From an uncultured Flavobacteriaceae bacterium (lineage in GTDB: Bacteria; Bacteroidota; Bacteroidia; Flavobacteriales; Flavobacteriaceae): DNA of 38,380 nt. The DNA lies in contig CAJWLL010000018.1 of the NCBI GenBank assembly GCA_913043275.1, forward strand, positions 1 to 38,380, read 5' to 3'. The position numbers and the translations under genes were made by a program. The notes under the pieces are model-generated. The model was not told the origin of the DNA, did no database searches, and was given only the letters and a program-made list of their open reading frames with translations. Within the stretch, counting starts at the first letter, position 1, and the number at the start of each line of letters is the position of its first letter. This document shows positions 25,047 to 34,156 of the stretch, piece after piece.

Positions 25047-25796
25047 ATGAGTAAATTACTAGAAAACAAAACCGCAATCATAACCGGAGCTTCACGTGGA
25101 ATAGGTAAGGGTATTGCCCGAACTTTTGCACTACATGGATGCAATGTGGCATTTAGTTATAGTAATTCCAACGAAGCTGCTCAATTACTCGAAAAAGAAT
25201 TAAATGGCCTGGGAGTTAGATCAAAGTCTTATCAAAGTAATGCTGCTAGTTTCGATCAGTCACAGGTCTTGGTTGACAAGGTTTTGGAAGATTTTGAAAC
25301 TGTTGATACATTGGTCAATAATGCCGGAATCACGAAAGACAACCTGTTGATGCGTATTGGGGAAGCAGATTTTGATCAAGTTATTGAAGTTAATCTCAAA
25401 TCGGTTTTCAACATGACTAAAGCCATTCAGCGCACTTTTTTAAAACAAAAATCTGGCTCATTAATTCATATTAGTTCAGTTGTGGGGATTAAAGGAAATG
25501 CCGGTCAATCTAACTATGCTGCTTCTAAAGCAGGTATCATTGGCTTCTCTAAGGCCGTTGCGCTCGAATTGGGTTCAAGAAATATTAGAAGTAACGTGGT
25601 TGCTCCAGGATTTATTGAAACCGAGATGACAGATAACCTCTCGGAAGATTTGATCCAAAAGTGGCGCGAAGGAATCCCTCTAAAAAGAGGAGGTTCTCCC
25701 GAAGATGTTGCCAATACTTGTTTGTTCTTGGCATCAGATTTATCAAATTATATTACTGGTCAAGTCCTTCAAGTCGATGGAGGAATGCTAACTTAA
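25047..25796 (+). CDS. fabG: 3-oxoacyl-ACP reductase FabG
   Basis: A short-chain dehydrogenase/reductase that reduces 3-ketoacyl-ACP with NADPH in fatty acid elongation. The cofactor motif GASRGIG is at residues 14-20 and NNAG at 91-94. The catalytic Ser144, Tyr157 and Lys161 sit in ISSVVG and YAASK. The tail GQVLQVDGGM is typical of FabG. At 249 aa the length is exact for the family. SDR enzymes are hard to tell apart, but the context of lipid A and FabZ genes supports FabG. It starts five bases after sucD. Confidence 0.9.
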   Translation: MSKLLENKTAIITGASRGIGKGIARTFALHGCNVAFSYSNSNEAAQLLEKELNGLGVRSKSYQSNAASFDQSQVLVDKVLEDFETVDTLVNNAGITKDNLLMRIGEADFDQVIEVNLKSVFNMTKAIQRTFLKQKSGSLIHISSVVGIKGNAGQSNYAASKAGIIGFSKAVALELGSRNIRSNVVAPGFIETEMTDNLSEDLIQKWREGIPLKRGGSPEDVANTCLFLASDLSNYITGQVLQVDGGMLT

Positions 25797-25809
25797 AAAA
25801 ACATTTATT

Positions 25810-26628
25810 ATGCAAAAACTACCAAAAATTGGATTACCTATTATTTTATTGGCCTTTGTGCTGATCATTTTTGTCTCAAAATCCTCCATTAATATTGGAT
25901 ATGGGGAAGCAGGCGTATTGTTTAAAACCTTTAGTGGAGGAGTCGTCACGGATGAATCTCCGCTTTCGGAAGGGTTTCATATTATCGCTCCTTGGAATAA
26001 AGTTTACATTTACAATGTAAAGCAGCAAGAATTCTTTGAAGGCAATATGCAGGTTTTGTCTTCCAATGGATTAGAAATTTCTCTAGATGTATCTGTGTTA
26101 TATCAACCAGTTTACAATGAGTTAGGCATGTTGCACAAAACTAAAGGTGAGAATTATGTCAATATTGTTTTGATACCTCAGATCCGGGCAGTGGCCAGAA
26201 GTGTTGTGGGGCGTTATACTCCTGAACAATTGTACTCTACCAAAAGAGATGCTATTCAAAATGAAATTTATGAGGAAACTCAAAAGGTTGTTGAAAACCA
26301 ACATATTCAAGTAAATGCAGTCTTAGTAAGAGACGTTTCCTTGCCGCTGGCAATAAAGGAGGGTATCGAAAGAAAACTAATCCAAGAGCAAGAATCTTTG
26401 GAATACGAATTTCGATTAGAGAAAGCTAAGCAAGAGGCAGAAAAACAAAGGATAGATGCTGAAGGAAAGGCGGCTGCTAATAGAATTCTTAGTGCTTCGA
26501 TCACGAATATGATTCTCAAAGAAAAGGGAATAGAGGCTACCAAAGCGCTTTCTACTTCACCCAATGCCAAAGTCATTGTAATAGGTAGTGGAGAAGATGG
26601 TATGCCCATCATATTGGGAGGTCAATAA
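25810..26628 (+). CDS. Prohibitin-type SPFH domain membrane protein
   Basis: A 272-aa protein with one N-terminal membrane helix (about residues 8-23), an SPFH/Band 7 domain (about 27-200) and a charged coiled-coil segment rich in Glu, Lys and Gln (about 178-225, for example EYEFRLEKAKQEAEKQRIDA). The SPFH part resembles prohibitins (GEAGVLFKTFSGGV, EGFHIIAPWNKVYIYNVKQQ). Such proteins form large ring-like oligomers on the membrane and often modulate proteases such as FtsH. No NfeD or protease partner is adjacent. It begins 13 bases after fabG and closes the gene run before the his leader. Confidence 0.88.
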   Translation: MQKLPKIGLPIILLAFVLIIFVSKSSINIGYGEAGVLFKTFSGGVVTDESPLSEGFHIIAPWNKVYIYNVKQQEFFEGNMQVLSSNGLEISLDVSVLYQPVYNELGMLHKTKGENYVNIVLIPQIRAVARSVVGRYTPEQLYSTKRDAIQNEIYEETQKVVENQHIQVNAVLVRDVSLPLAIKEGIERKLIQEQESLEYEFRLEKAKQEAEKQRIDAEGKAAANRILSASITNMILKEKGIEATKALSTSPNAKVIVIGSGEDGMPIILGGQ

Positions 26629-26635
26629 AATTTGA

Positions 26636-26667
26636 TTTGAAATCTCATTGAAAAATTATTATATTTG
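26636..26667 (+). promoter_or_regulatory. Promoter of the histidine operon
   Basis: TTTG at 26636-26639 and TATATTTG at 26660-26667 match the Bacteroidota -33 and -7 elements with a 20-base spacer. The predicted start of transcription (about 26671-26674) falls on the GTG of the leader peptide, so the leader mRNA may be leaderless. Confidence 0.6.
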
Positions 26668-26671
26668 CTCT

Positions 26672-26725
26672 GTGAAATTATTAAATCATCATATATATTT
26701 TCTTTCGACCGATCAAATGAGGTAA
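26672..26725 (+). CDS. his operon leader peptide
   Basis: A 17-codon frame starting with GTG reads (M)KLLNHHIYFLSTDQMR and then TAA. Two adjacent His codons lie at 26687-26692. The stop codon overlaps the end of the antiterminator arm (26712-26723). This is the arrangement expected of an attenuation leader: a ribosome stalled at the His codons leaves the arm free, while one that reaches the stop covers it. Only two His codons is few compared with the runs of seven in enterobacterial his leaders. The GTG start is inferred from its position next to the promoter. Confidence 0.6.
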   Translation: MKLLNHHIYFLSTDQMR

Positions 26726-26778
26726 AGGATATGTATTGACCATAGTTAAGACCCGTTTGATTTCAAACGGGTTTTTTT
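26712..26778 (+). terminator. Transcription attenuator of the his operon
   Basis: The terminator stem pairs ACCCGTTTG (26751-26759) with CAAACGGGT (26764-26772), 9 perfect base pairs around an ATTT loop. Seven T residues (26772-26778) follow directly, and the hisG ATG is at 26795. The alternative antiterminator pairs ATCAAATGAGGT (26712-26723) with ACCCGTTTGAT (26751-26761), giving 11 pairs including one G-U and one bulged A. The two structures are mutually exclusive because both use 26751-26760. This is the clearest regulatory RNA structure in the window. Confidence 0.8.
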
Positions 26779-26794
26779 ATAAAATATATTTAGA

Positions 26795-27646
26795 ATGATA
26801 AAAATTGCGATTCAAAAATCAGGGAGGCTAAACGAAGAGTCATTGGGTATACTTAAGAAATGTGGTATTTCTATAGATAATGGAAAAGACCAACTTAAGG
26901 CAGCTGCCAGAAATTTTCCGATGGAAGTACTTTATTTGAGAAATGGTGACATGCCGCAATACCTCAGAGATGGGGTAGTGGACTTGGCCATCATTGGTGA
27001 AAATCTAATTCATGAAAAAGGAAAAGAATTGACCGTTCTCGAAAACTTAGGTTTTTCCAAATGTCGTGTGTCTATTGCTGTCCCTAAGGAAGTCAACTTT
27101 AATGACATCCAGGAGCTGAATGGCAAACGCATAGCCACATCCTATCCCAACACCGTCAAACAGTTTTTGGATAAAAACGGAATTTCTGCAGACCTACACA
27201 TCATAAATGGTTCGGTCGAAATTGCGCCCAACATTGGATTGGCCGATGCCATTTGTGATATCGTTTCCAGTGGCAGTACCTTGTTTAAAAACAACCTTAA
27301 GGAGGTTGCCAAAATACTCGAATCCCAAGCCGTTTTGGTTCAATCTCAAAATTTGTCAGCAGAAAAGCGGGAGATTGTAGATAGATTGCTCTTTCGTTTG
27401 GGCACCGTTATAAGGGCCAAAAAATCAAAATACATTCTATTGAATGCGCCCAACGAGAAAATAGATATGATCAGCGGTTTATTACCTGTACTGAAAAGTC
27501 CAACTGTATTGCCTTTGGCCCAAGAGGGCTGGTCCTCTTTGCACTCTGTGATTGAAGAGTCCTCTTTTTGGGAAGTCATTGATGAATTGAAAGCTGCTGG
27601 TGCAGAAGGTATCTTGGTCTGTCCTATCGAAAAAATGGTTTTGTGA
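26795..27646 (+). CDS. hisG: ATP phosphoribosyltransferase HisG (long form)
   Basis: Condenses ATP with PRPP in the first committed step of histidine synthesis. The N-terminal catalytic domains start with IAIQKSGRLNEESL, and the PRPP-binding stretch ICDIVSSGSTLFKNNL is at about 156-171. The C-terminal ACT-like regulatory domain (about 210-283) marks the long form, which is feedback-inhibited by histidine and needs no HisZ subunit. At 283 aa it is typical. It is the first structural gene after the attenuator, so it is controlled by attenuation and probably by allostery. Its stop overlaps the hisD start. Confidence 0.95.
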   Translation: MIKIAIQKSGRLNEESLGILKKCGISIDNGKDQLKAAARNFPMEVLYLRNGDMPQYLRDGVVDLAIIGENLIHEKGKELTVLENLGFSKCRVSIAVPKEVNFNDIQELNGKRIATSYPNTVKQFLDKNGISADLHIINGSVEIAPNIGLADAICDIVSSGSTLFKNNLKEVAKILESQAVLVQSQNLSAEKREIVDRLLFRLGTVIRAKKSKYILLNAPNEKIDMISGLLPVLKSPTVLPLAQEGWSSLHSVIEESSFWEVIDELKAAGAEGILVCPIEKMVL

Positions 27647-28935
27647 TGCAGCGTTATATCAATCCCACCCCTGAGCAATGGAAGGATTTGACCCAAAGGG
27701 GGTCTGCCTCCTATGCTTCCCTTGAGCCCTTGGCCAAGGAAGTCTTTGACAATGTGGCCCAAAAAGGGGATCAAGCATTGTTGGCTTATACCGAAAAGTT
27801 TGACAAAGTCAAATTGGAGACTTTTTCTGTAAGCACAGATGAAATTGAGTCTGCCAAAGCTCGTGTGCCGGAAAAATTAAAGGTAGCCATTCAAAAAGCC
27901 AAAAAAAATATCGATCGCTTTCACAGGGCTCAAAAAACCAAAGAAGTCAAAGTAGAGACCCAAAAGGGAGTCAATTGCTGGCAAAAAAAGTTACCTATAG
28001 AAAAAGTTGGGCTGTACATTCCGGGAGGATCTGCGCCTTTGTTTTCAACCATTTTGATGTTGGCCATTCCTGCCAAGGTGGCAGGGTGTAGTGAAGTTGT
28101 ATTATGCTCACCACCAGGATTTAATGGTAAATTACCTGATGTAATACTTTATACTGCAAATTTGTGTGCTGTGGACACTGTATTTAAGGTGGGAGGAATG
28201 CAAGCCATCGCCGGGATGACCTTGGGAACTGAGACTTTACCAAAAGTAGATAAACTTTTTGGTCCAGGAAACCAATATGTAACTGTAGCTAAACAGTTGG
28301 CTACCCAATACCAAGTGGCAATTGATATTCCCGCAGGGCCAAGTGAATTGATGGTTGTTGCGGATGCATCTGCAAATGCCGCTTTTGTTGCTTCCGATTT
28401 ATTATCTCAAGCCGAACACGGGCCTGATAGTCAGGTGTTGTTTGTCACTACAGACCGTGACATGATCGATAAAGTCGACGAGGAAGTAGAAATACAAATT
28501 TCTGTTTTGGCCCGTCAAGACACTGCTCTACAGGCACTTAACAACTCCAAAATCATATATTTTGATGAGGAAGCGGAGGCTTTGGCATTTACCAATTTCT
28601 ACGGAGCAGAGCACCTAATTGTATGCCTTAAAAATGAAGTAGAATTTGTAGATAACATCAAGCATGCCGGTTCTGTCTTTATTGGCAACTACACTCCCGA
28701 GAGTGCAGGAGATTATGCTTCTGGGACCAACCACACGCTACCGACCAATGGCTATGTAAGGCAATACAGTGGTGTTAACTTGGATAGTTTTTTAAAGGCC
28801 ATCACCTATCAAAAAATAACAGCTCAGGGATTGCAAGACCTTGGGCCCGTGATTGAGGAAATGGCCAGTGCAGAAGGCTTACAAGCCCACAAGAATGCTG
28901 TTTCAATACGGCTAAAAAAGCTTAGTAATGAGTGA
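27646..28935 (+). CDS. hisD: Histidinol dehydrogenase HisD
   Basis: Carries out the last two oxidations, from L-histidinol through histidinal to histidine, using NAD+ and zinc. Family motifs include GLYIPGGSAPLFSTILMLA, VDKLFGPGNQYV, DIPAGPSELMVVADASAN, SQAEHGPDSQ and AGDYASGTNHTLPT, the last holding catalytic and metal-binding His residues. I chose the ATG at 27646, which overlaps the hisG stop as TGATG; a GTG one codon earlier is possible. The protein is 429 aa, the usual size. It overlaps hisC by eight bases. Confidence 0.96.
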   Translation: MQRYINPTPEQWKDLTQRGSASYASLEPLAKEVFDNVAQKGDQALLAYTEKFDKVKLETFSVSTDEIESAKARVPEKLKVAIQKAKKNIDRFHRAQKTKEVKVETQKGVNCWQKKLPIEKVGLYIPGGSAPLFSTILMLAIPAKVAGCSEVVLCSPPGFNGKLPDVILYTANLCAVDTVFKVGGMQAIAGMTLGTETLPKVDKLFGPGNQYVTVAKQLATQYQVAIDIPAGPSELMVVADASANAAFVASDLLSQAEHGPDSQVLFVTTDRDMIDKVDEEVEIQISVLARQDTALQALNNSKIIYFDEEAEALAFTNFYGAEHLIVCLKNEVEFVDNIKHAGSVFIGNYTPESAGDYASGTNHTLPTNGYVRQYSGVNLDSFLKAITYQKITAQGLQDLGPVIEEMASAEGLQAHKNAVSIRLKKLSNE

Positions 28936-29977
28936 TTCTGCAATAGTACAATTGGTTAGACCCTTGGTCAGGGAGATGGCTCCCTATCGTTCGGCTCGGG
29001 ATGAATTTGAGGATTTTGAAGCTCAGAAGATTTTTTTGGATGCCAATGAAAACCCCTATAACACCGATGTTAATCGTTATCCCGATCCGTTACAGCGTCG
29101 TTTAAAGCGAGTTTTGGCAAAGGTAAAAGGGGTATCCGCTGATCAAATATTGCTTGGCAATGGAAGTGACGAAGTATTGGATCTGATCTTTCGCACCTTT
29201 TGTGAGCCTGGGCAAGACGAAGTGATTTTATTGCCACCTACCTATGGAATGTATGGGGTATTGGCTCAACTGAACAACGTCAAAGCGGTTGATGTTCCGC
29301 TTGATGACAATTTTCAATTGGATATAGCGGCCATTATGTCGTCGGTAAACGAAAATACCAAAGCGGTTTTTGTGTGCAGTCCCAACAATCCTAGTGGAAA
29401 CGCCATTCCCTTTGAACAGATTGAAATACTGTTAAAGCGTTTTAAAGGTTTGATAGTAGTAGATGAGGCTTATATTGATTTTTCTGAACAAAGAAGCGCA
29501 TTGAGCTTGTTGGAAACCTATCCTAAACTGATGATTTGTCAAACTCTTTCCAAAGCCTATGGACTGGCAGGGATACGTTTAGGCATTGGCTTTGCGAATC
29601 CTGAAATCATTGATTTTTTTAATAAAATCAAACCCCCTTACAATGTCAATATATTGACCCAAAAAACGGCTTTGGCATCATTGAATGCTCCGACTGTTGT
29701 GGAACGACAGGTTAAAACTTTGATTGAAGAACGTCAAAAAATGGAAAGAGAATTACCCGCTTTTGGATTTATTAATAAAATATATCCCAGTGATGCTAAC
29801 TTTCTATTGATTCAAGTGGACTATGCCCAAAAGCGTTACGACCAGTTTCTGGAACAAGGCATAGTGGTTCGCAACCGTTCCTCTCTCTTGGGTTGTGAAA
29901 ATACACTCCGCATTACGATAGGGACAATCGAGGAAAATATTACATTTATTAACGTTTGTAAATCCATAGATCAATGA
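28928..29977 (+). CDS. hisC: Histidinol-phosphate aminotransferase HisC
   Basis: A PLP-dependent fold-type I transaminase that makes histidinol phosphate from imidazole acetol phosphate and glutamate. The N-terminal LDANENPY (37-44) is the substrate motif and [12 protein letters not shown] lies at 75-86. SPNNPSGN is at about 151-158, and the PLP lysine is Lys209 in [15 protein letters not shown]. At 349 aa it is standard. The start overlaps the hisD end by eight bases, and the stop overlaps the hisB start as ATGA. Confidence 0.95.
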   Translation: MSDSAIVQLVRPLVREMAPYRSARDEFEDFEAQKIFLDANENPYNTDVNRYPDPLQRRLKRVLAKVKGVSADQILLGNGSDEVLDLIFRTFCEPGQDEVILLPPTYGMYGVLAQLNNVKAVDVPLDDNFQLDIAAIMSSVNENTKAVFVCSPNNPSGNAIPFEQIEILLKRFKGLIVVDEAYIDFSEQRSALSLLETYPKLMICQTLSKAYGLAGIRLGIGFANPEIIDFFNKIKPPYNVNILTQKTALASLNAPTVVERQVKTLIEERQKMERELPAFGFINKIYPSDANFLLIQVDYAQKRYDQFLEQGIVVRNRSSLLGCENTLRITIGTIEENITFINVCKSIDQ

Positions 29978-31104
29978 AAAAAGTATTGTTCATCGACCGA
30001 GACGGTACCCTGACTTTAGAACCGGGAGATTATCAAGTTGACGCCTTTGAAAAACTGATTTTTTATCCTCAAGTTTTTTGTTATTTGGCAAGTATAGTTA
30101 GAGAATTGGACTATGAATTGGTGATGGTTACCAATCAAGATGGTTTGGGAACCGATAGTTTTCCTGAGGAAGAATTTTGGCCCTATCAGAATCATCTGGT
30201 CAAGTCCTTTGAAAATGAAGGAGTGATTTTTTCCGAAATACTCATTGATCGTACTTTTCCAGAAGACAAAGCCGATACACGTAAACCGGGTACTGGAATG
30301 CTGAACGCATATATAGATAATCCAGAGTATGATTTAACAAACTCATATGTTATCGGGGATCGATTGACAGATATGCAATTGGCCAAGAATCTAGGTTCCA
30401 AGGGGATTTTCATTGACAATAATGTTGCTTTGGGAGCGGATGAAGTAACTGATTCGGCCTTGGAGGAAACTATTGTACTAACCACTAAGCGTTGGGAGAA
30501 CATCTACCGTATGCTTTTGTTAAAGGAACGCGCAGTGCGATTGGAACGAAAGACCAAGGAAACAAAAATATCAATTGATTTAAACTTGGATGGATCTGGA
30601 AAAAGTCAGATCGACACTGGAATCGCTTTCTTTGATCATATGCTAGATCAATTGGCCCGTCACGGGGGAGTTGATTTGAACATAAAAACCATAGGTGATC
30701 TAGAAGTCGATGAACACCACACTATAGAAGACACCGCTATTGCTTTGGGAGAAATTTTCGCCAAGGCATTGGGCGACAAAAAAGGGATAGAACGCTATGG
30801 ATTTATACTGCCCATGGACGATGCATTGGCACAAGTGGCGCTTGATTTTGGTGGCAGAAGTTGGTTGATTTGGGAAACAGAATTCAAAAGAGAAATGGTA
30901 GGCCAAATTCCCACGGAAATGTTTTACCACTTTTTTAAATCCTTTGCAGATGGAGCCAAGGCCAACCTCAACATCAAAGCCGAGGGAAGCAATGAGCACC
31001 ATAAAATTGAATCCATTTTTAAAGCTTTTGCCAAAGCGATTAAAATGGCAATAAAAAGAGATGCTGAAAACATGATTTTACCTTCCACCAAAGGAACCTT
31101 GTAG
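29974..31104 (+). CDS. hisB: Bifunctional histidinol phosphatase / imidazoleglycerol-phosphate dehydratase HisB
   Basis: A two-domain enzyme. The N-terminal HAD-type phosphatase (about 1-165) has the DxDxT motif FIDRDGTLT with Asp8 and Asp10, and the later motif VIGDRLTDM. It removes phosphate from histidinol phosphate. The C-terminal IGPD domain (about 185-376) has [14 protein letters not shown] and [15 protein letters not shown], whose His and Glu residues bind the two Mn ions. This fusion is found in enterics and Bacteroidota. Two non-consecutive pathway steps are thus joined in one 376-aa chain. It sits between hisC (four-base overlap) and hisH (one base apart). Confidence 0.96.
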   Translation: MKKVLFIDRDGTLTLEPGDYQVDAFEKLIFYPQVFCYLASIVRELDYELVMVTNQDGLGTDSFPEEEFWPYQNHLVKSFENEGVIFSEILIDRTFPEDKADTRKPGTGMLNAYIDNPEYDLTNSYVIGDRLTDMQLAKNLGSKGIFIDNNVALGADEVTDSALEETIVLTTKRWENIYRMLLLKERAVRLERKTKETKISIDLNLDGSGKSQIDTGIAFFDHMLDQLARHGGVDLNIKTIGDLEVDEHHTIEDTAIALGEIFAKALGDKKGIERYGFILPMDDALAQVALDFGGRSWLIWETEFKREMVGQIPTEMFYHFFKSFADGAKANLNIKAEGSNEHHKIESIFKAFAKAIKMAIKRDAENMILPSTKGTL

Positions 31105-31105
31105 G

Positions 31106-31687
31106 ATGAAAACGGTCATTGTAGATTATGATGCAGGAAATGTAAAAAGCTTACAGTTTGCACTAGAACGCTTAGGTGTTGAGGCACAAATCACCGCCGA
31201 ACCAGAAGATATTTCTAATGCTGACAAAGTAATTTTCCCTGGTCAAGGGGAGGCTGCAAGTGCTATGAATAAACTGAGGTCAAATGGATTGGATCTATTG
31301 ATTCCAAAATTGAAGCAACCGGTTTTGGGGATCTGTTTGGGCATGCAGTTGTTATGTAAAAAAACAGAAGAAGGAGGTACCAAATGTTTGGGTATTCTCC
31401 CTATTGAAGTCGTTCGTTTTCCCAATACTGTGAAAGTCCCTCAAATGGGATGGAATTTGGTCAATCACAATGAGAACGGATTGTTTGAAGGAATCGAGCA
31501 AGATTGTTATATGTATTTGGTTCATAGTTATTTTGTTCCCATAACCACGAGCACTTCAGCGAGGAGCGATTATGCTGGAATTTACAGTGTAGCAGTAGAA
31601 AAAGATAATTTTTATGGAGTACAATTTCATCCTGAAAAGAGCAGTAAAGATGGTTTGTGCTTGTTGGAAAATTTTTTAAATATTTGA
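31106..31687 (+). CDS. hisH: Imidazole glycerol phosphate synthase glutaminase subunit HisH
   Basis: A class I glutamine amidotransferase that supplies ammonia to HisF. The nucleophile Cys77 is in [10 protein letters not shown], and the His175-Glu177 pair is in VQFHPEKS. The oxyanion region reads [11 protein letters not shown], where enteric HisH has PGVG, a variant I believe is common in this phylum. At 193 aa it is normal. It lies one base after hisB and one base before hisA. Its partner HisF is encoded two genes downstream. Confidence 0.95.
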   Translation: MKTVIVDYDAGNVKSLQFALERLGVEAQITAEPEDISNADKVIFPGQGEAASAMNKLRSNGLDLLIPKLKQPVLGICLGMQLLCKKTEEGGTKCLGILPIEVVRFPNTVKVPQMGWNLVNHNENGLFEGIEQDCYMYLVHSYFVPITTSTSARSDYAGIYSVAVEKDNFYGVQFHPEKSSKDGLCLLENFLNI

Positions 31688-31688
31688 T

Positions 31689-32417
31689 ATGAGAATCATC
31701 CCTGCCATAGATATCATTGATGGGAAATGCGTTCGATTGACCAAAGGAGATTACGCTACTCAAAAAACTTACAACGAGGATCCTTTAGAGGTTGCCAAGG
31801 CTTTTGAGGATAGTGGGGTTTCTTTCCTTCATGTTGTCGATTTGGACGGTGCCAAAGCCAAAAGCATTGTCAATCAAAAAGTGCTTGAAAACTTAGCTAC
31901 CCATACAGGTTTAAAGATTGATTTTGGAGGAGGATTGAAATCCGATGCAGATATAGAGATTGCATTTGAATGCGGTGCTCATCAGATTACTGGTGGGAGC
32001 ATTGCCGTTAAACAGGCAGATACCTTTAAGAAATGGATAAAACAGTATGGAAGTGAAAGAATCATTTTGGGGGCCGATGTAAAAGAAGATTCTATAGCGG
32101 TAAGCGGTTGGACTGAAACCTCCGAAGAACAAATTATACCCTTTATTAAAAAGTACCAAGAGGAAGGAATTCAATACGTTATATGTACAGATATCAGTAA
32201 GGATGGAATGTTGGAAGGTCCAGCTTTTTCGCTCTATCAGTCCTTATTATCTGAATGTCCGACCATCAAATTGATTGCCTCAGGGGGAGTTTCAGATATT
32301 CAGGAATTACCCCAATTGGCTGAGTTGGGCTGTGAAGGTGTGATTATCGGTAAAGCGATTTATGAAAAAAAAATCAGCCTGAAAAGCTTAGAAAAGTTTA
32401 TTGTAAATATACCTTGA
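31689..32417 (+). CDS. hisA: ProFAR isomerase HisA
   Basis: A TIM-barrel isomerase that opens the ribose ring of ProFAR in the Amadori rearrangement. The catalytic acid/base residues are Asp8 in [10 protein letters not shown] and Asp130 in ILGADVKED. Phosphate-binding loops FGGGLKS (about 79-85) and IASGGVSDI (near 196-204) are intact. At 242 aa it is a normal HisA and not a dual-substrate PriA, since histidine and tryptophan genes are separate in this phylum. It directly precedes its structural relative hisF by three bases. Confidence 0.95.
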   Translation: MRIIPAIDIIDGKCVRLTKGDYATQKTYNEDPLEVAKAFEDSGVSFLHVVDLDGAKAKSIVNQKVLENLATHTGLKIDFGGGLKSDADIEIAFECGAHQITGGSIAVKQADTFKKWIKQYGSERIILGADVKEDSIAVSGWTETSEEQIIPFIKKYQEEGIQYVICTDISKDGMLEGPAFSLYQSLLSECPTIKLIASGGVSDIQELPQLAELGCEGVIIGKAIYEKKISLKSLEKFIVNIP

Positions 32418-32420
32418 ATT

Positions 32421-33182
32421 ATGTTAGCAAAGAGAATTATCCCTTGTTTAGATATCAAAGACGGTCGAACCGTTAAGGGGGTTAATTTTGTTGACCTGAG
32501 AGACGCTGGTGACCCTGTCGAATTGGCCACCCGATATACAGAGGAGGGAGCCGATGAGTTAGTGTTTTTAGACATATCGGCAACGGAACAAAAAAGAAAA
32601 ACTTTGGCGGACTTAGTATTAAGGGTAGCCGCTGCACTGGATATTCCTTTTACGGTAGGAGGTGGGATCAGCAGTGTAGAGGATGCAAAAATATTGTTAC
32701 AAAATGGCGCAGACAAGGTTTCGGTCAATTCTGCAGCTGTAAGAAGACCAGATTTGATCAACGAATTGGCTGATGCCTTTGGTCGTCAGTGTGTCGTTGT
32801 TGCTATTGATGCCAAAAAGATAGACGATGCTTGGCGTGTTCATTTGGTAGGAGGGAAGGTACCAACTCCTGTTGAACTATATGAATGGGCTAGAGAAGCC
32901 GAAATACGAGGAGCTGGAGAAATACTCTTTACTTCTATGGATCACGATGGGACTAAAAATGGATTTGCCAATGAAGCTCTTTTAGAATTGACACAAACCG
33001 TCAACATTCCTATCATAGCTTCGGGAGGAGCTGGAAATACCTCACATTTTGTGGATACTTTTAAAATGGGAAAAGCCGATGCTGCTTTGGCAGCCAGTGT
33101 TTTTCACTTTGGAGAAATCGCCATTCCTGCACTCAAACAGACTTTAAAAAATCAAAATATCGCTACAAGAATCATCAAATGA
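32421..33182 (+). CDS. hisF: Imidazole glycerol phosphate synthase cyclase subunit HisF
   Basis: A TIM-barrel cyclase that uses ammonia channelled from HisH to form imidazole glycerol phosphate and AICAR. The catalytic Asp11 is in [10 protein letters not shown], and Asp130 is in VVVAIDAKK. The phosphate-binding segments TVGGGISS and IASGGAGN are conserved. At 253 aa the length is typical. It is followed by a 64-base gap, the only sizeable gap inside the his operon, before hisIE. Confidence 0.96.
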   Translation: MLAKRIIPCLDIKDGRTVKGVNFVDLRDAGDPVELATRYTEEGADELVFLDISATEQKRKTLADLVLRVAAALDIPFTVGGGISSVEDAKILLQNGADKVSVNSAAVRRPDLINELADAFGRQCVVVAIDAKKIDDAWRVHLVGGKVPTPVELYEWAREAEIRGAGEILFTSMDHDGTKNGFANEALLELTQTVNIPIIASGGAGNTSHFVDTFKMGKADAALAASVFHFGEIAIPALKQTLKNQNIATRIIK

Positions 33183-33246
33183 AACCGATATGATTATTTT
33201 TATGATCAGAGGTTATATATGATCCTGAAAAAATATAAATTAAAAC

Positions 33247-33846
33247 ATGAAAAAAGCTGACTTTAATAAAGATTCCAATGGCCTATTACCCGCCATTATT
33301 CAAGATGTTCAAACCCACAAAGTATTAATGCTGGGTTATATGAATGAAGAGGCCTTGAAGATTACTCAATCCACGGGTAAAGTCACTTTCTACAGCAGGA
33401 GTAAGCAACGCCTTTGGACCAAAGGAGAGGAAAGTGGAAATTTTCTAACCTTTAATTCGTTTAAAGTCGATTGTGATCTTGATGCTTTATTGGTCTTTGC
33501 TGATCCAACAGGCCCGACTTGTCATACGGGAGCCGACACTTGTTGGGAAGAAGAAAACACCTCAGAATTTTCTTTCATTGGTGAATTGGAAAATGTGATT
33601 GAAAAAAGGAAGTCTGATCCTGAGAAAGACAGCTATGTAAGTAGTTTGTTTGATAAAGGTGTGGATAAGATTGCTCAGAAAGTAGGTGAGGAGGCTGTAG
33701 AGACAGTCATAGAGGCCGTTGCAGACCGAGAGGACCTATTTATGGAAGAAGCTGCAGATTTATTTTTTCACTACTTGATATTACTTAAATCCAAGAGCAA
33801 AAGCTTAAAAGATATAGGAGACGTGTTAGAAAAGCGAAAGGGCTAG
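33247..33846 (+). CDS. hisIE: Bifunctional PRA-CH / PRA-PH HisIE
   Basis: Fuses phosphoribosyl-AMP cyclohydrolase (HisI, about 1-105) with phosphoribosyl-ATP pyrophosphatase (HisE, about 110-199), steps two and three of the pathway. The HisI part has LMLGYMNEEALKIT, FYSRSKQRLWTKGEESGN and the metal-binding stretch DPTGPTCHTGADTCW. The HisE part has KVGEEAVETVIEA with its acidic metal ligands. Together with the seven genes upstream it completes all ten reactions from PRPP to histidine. The 64-base gap before it has no terminator, so read-through from hisF is likely. Confidence 0.95.
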   Translation: MKKADFNKDSNGLLPAIIQDVQTHKVLMLGYMNEEALKITQSTGKVTFYSRSKQRLWTKGEESGNFLTFNSFKVDCDLDALLVFADPTGPTCHTGADTCWEEENTSEFSFIGELENVIEKRKSDPEKDSYVSSLFDKGVDKIAQKVGEEAVETVIEAVADREDLFMEEAADLFFHYLILLKSKSKSLKDIGDVLEKRKG

Positions 33847-33894
33847 CTTTACCCAAATTAGTCATTAATCTTTAATTTATGTCAGGCTGACTAA

Positions 33895-34095
33895 GAGACA
33901 AAAAGGAATGATGCAGGCTGTGGAATATTTCTGGAAGGCAATGGCAAAGGTAGATTTACTTCACGACTCCCAAATGAAAGTAGACTATTTGTAAAAGGGT
34001 ATGTGAAATATTCAGGGATTATAAATACAGCATTTGAAAAAAAGAAGCGTATTATATTTGGTAAAAATGACGGGGTTGTTCAGTTTATTGAATAG
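33895..34095 (+). pseudogene. Headless C-terminal relic of a VCBS/FG-GAP-type protein
   Basis: After an in-frame TAA at 33892-33894 there is a 66-codon open frame with no plausible start, ending in TAG at 34093-34095. It includes GCGIFLEGNGKGRFTS, RLPNESRLFVKGYVK and KRIIFGKNDGVVQFIE. The pattern of a GDGKGxF-type loop, followed by a span ending in a terminal beta-strand with 'GKNDGVVQ', resembles the C-terminal end of VCBS/FG-GAP repeat lipoproteins often found near SusC/SusD genes in Bacteroidota. I read it as the remains of a gene whose 5' part was deleted. The family assignment is from pattern memory only. It lies between the his operon and the GH92 gene and occupies most of the 310-base gap there. 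Confidence 0.5.
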
Positions 34096-34156
34096 TAATT
34101 TATAAAACTCCAATTTTATGAGGATATAATTAGATTTAACGAACTAAATAAGTTTT

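Noticed and set aside
27346..27774. 142-codon open frame on the minus strand across the hisG-hisD junction
   Set aside because: It is antisense to two well-supported his genes, contains no recognisable motif, and is explained by codon bias of the coding strand.
33183..33246. GATCA/TGATC inverted repeat in the hisF-hisIE gap as an internal terminator or regulator site
   Set aside because: The stem is only about five pairs with a long loop and no T-tract, so it is not distinguishable from chance in AT-rich sequence.
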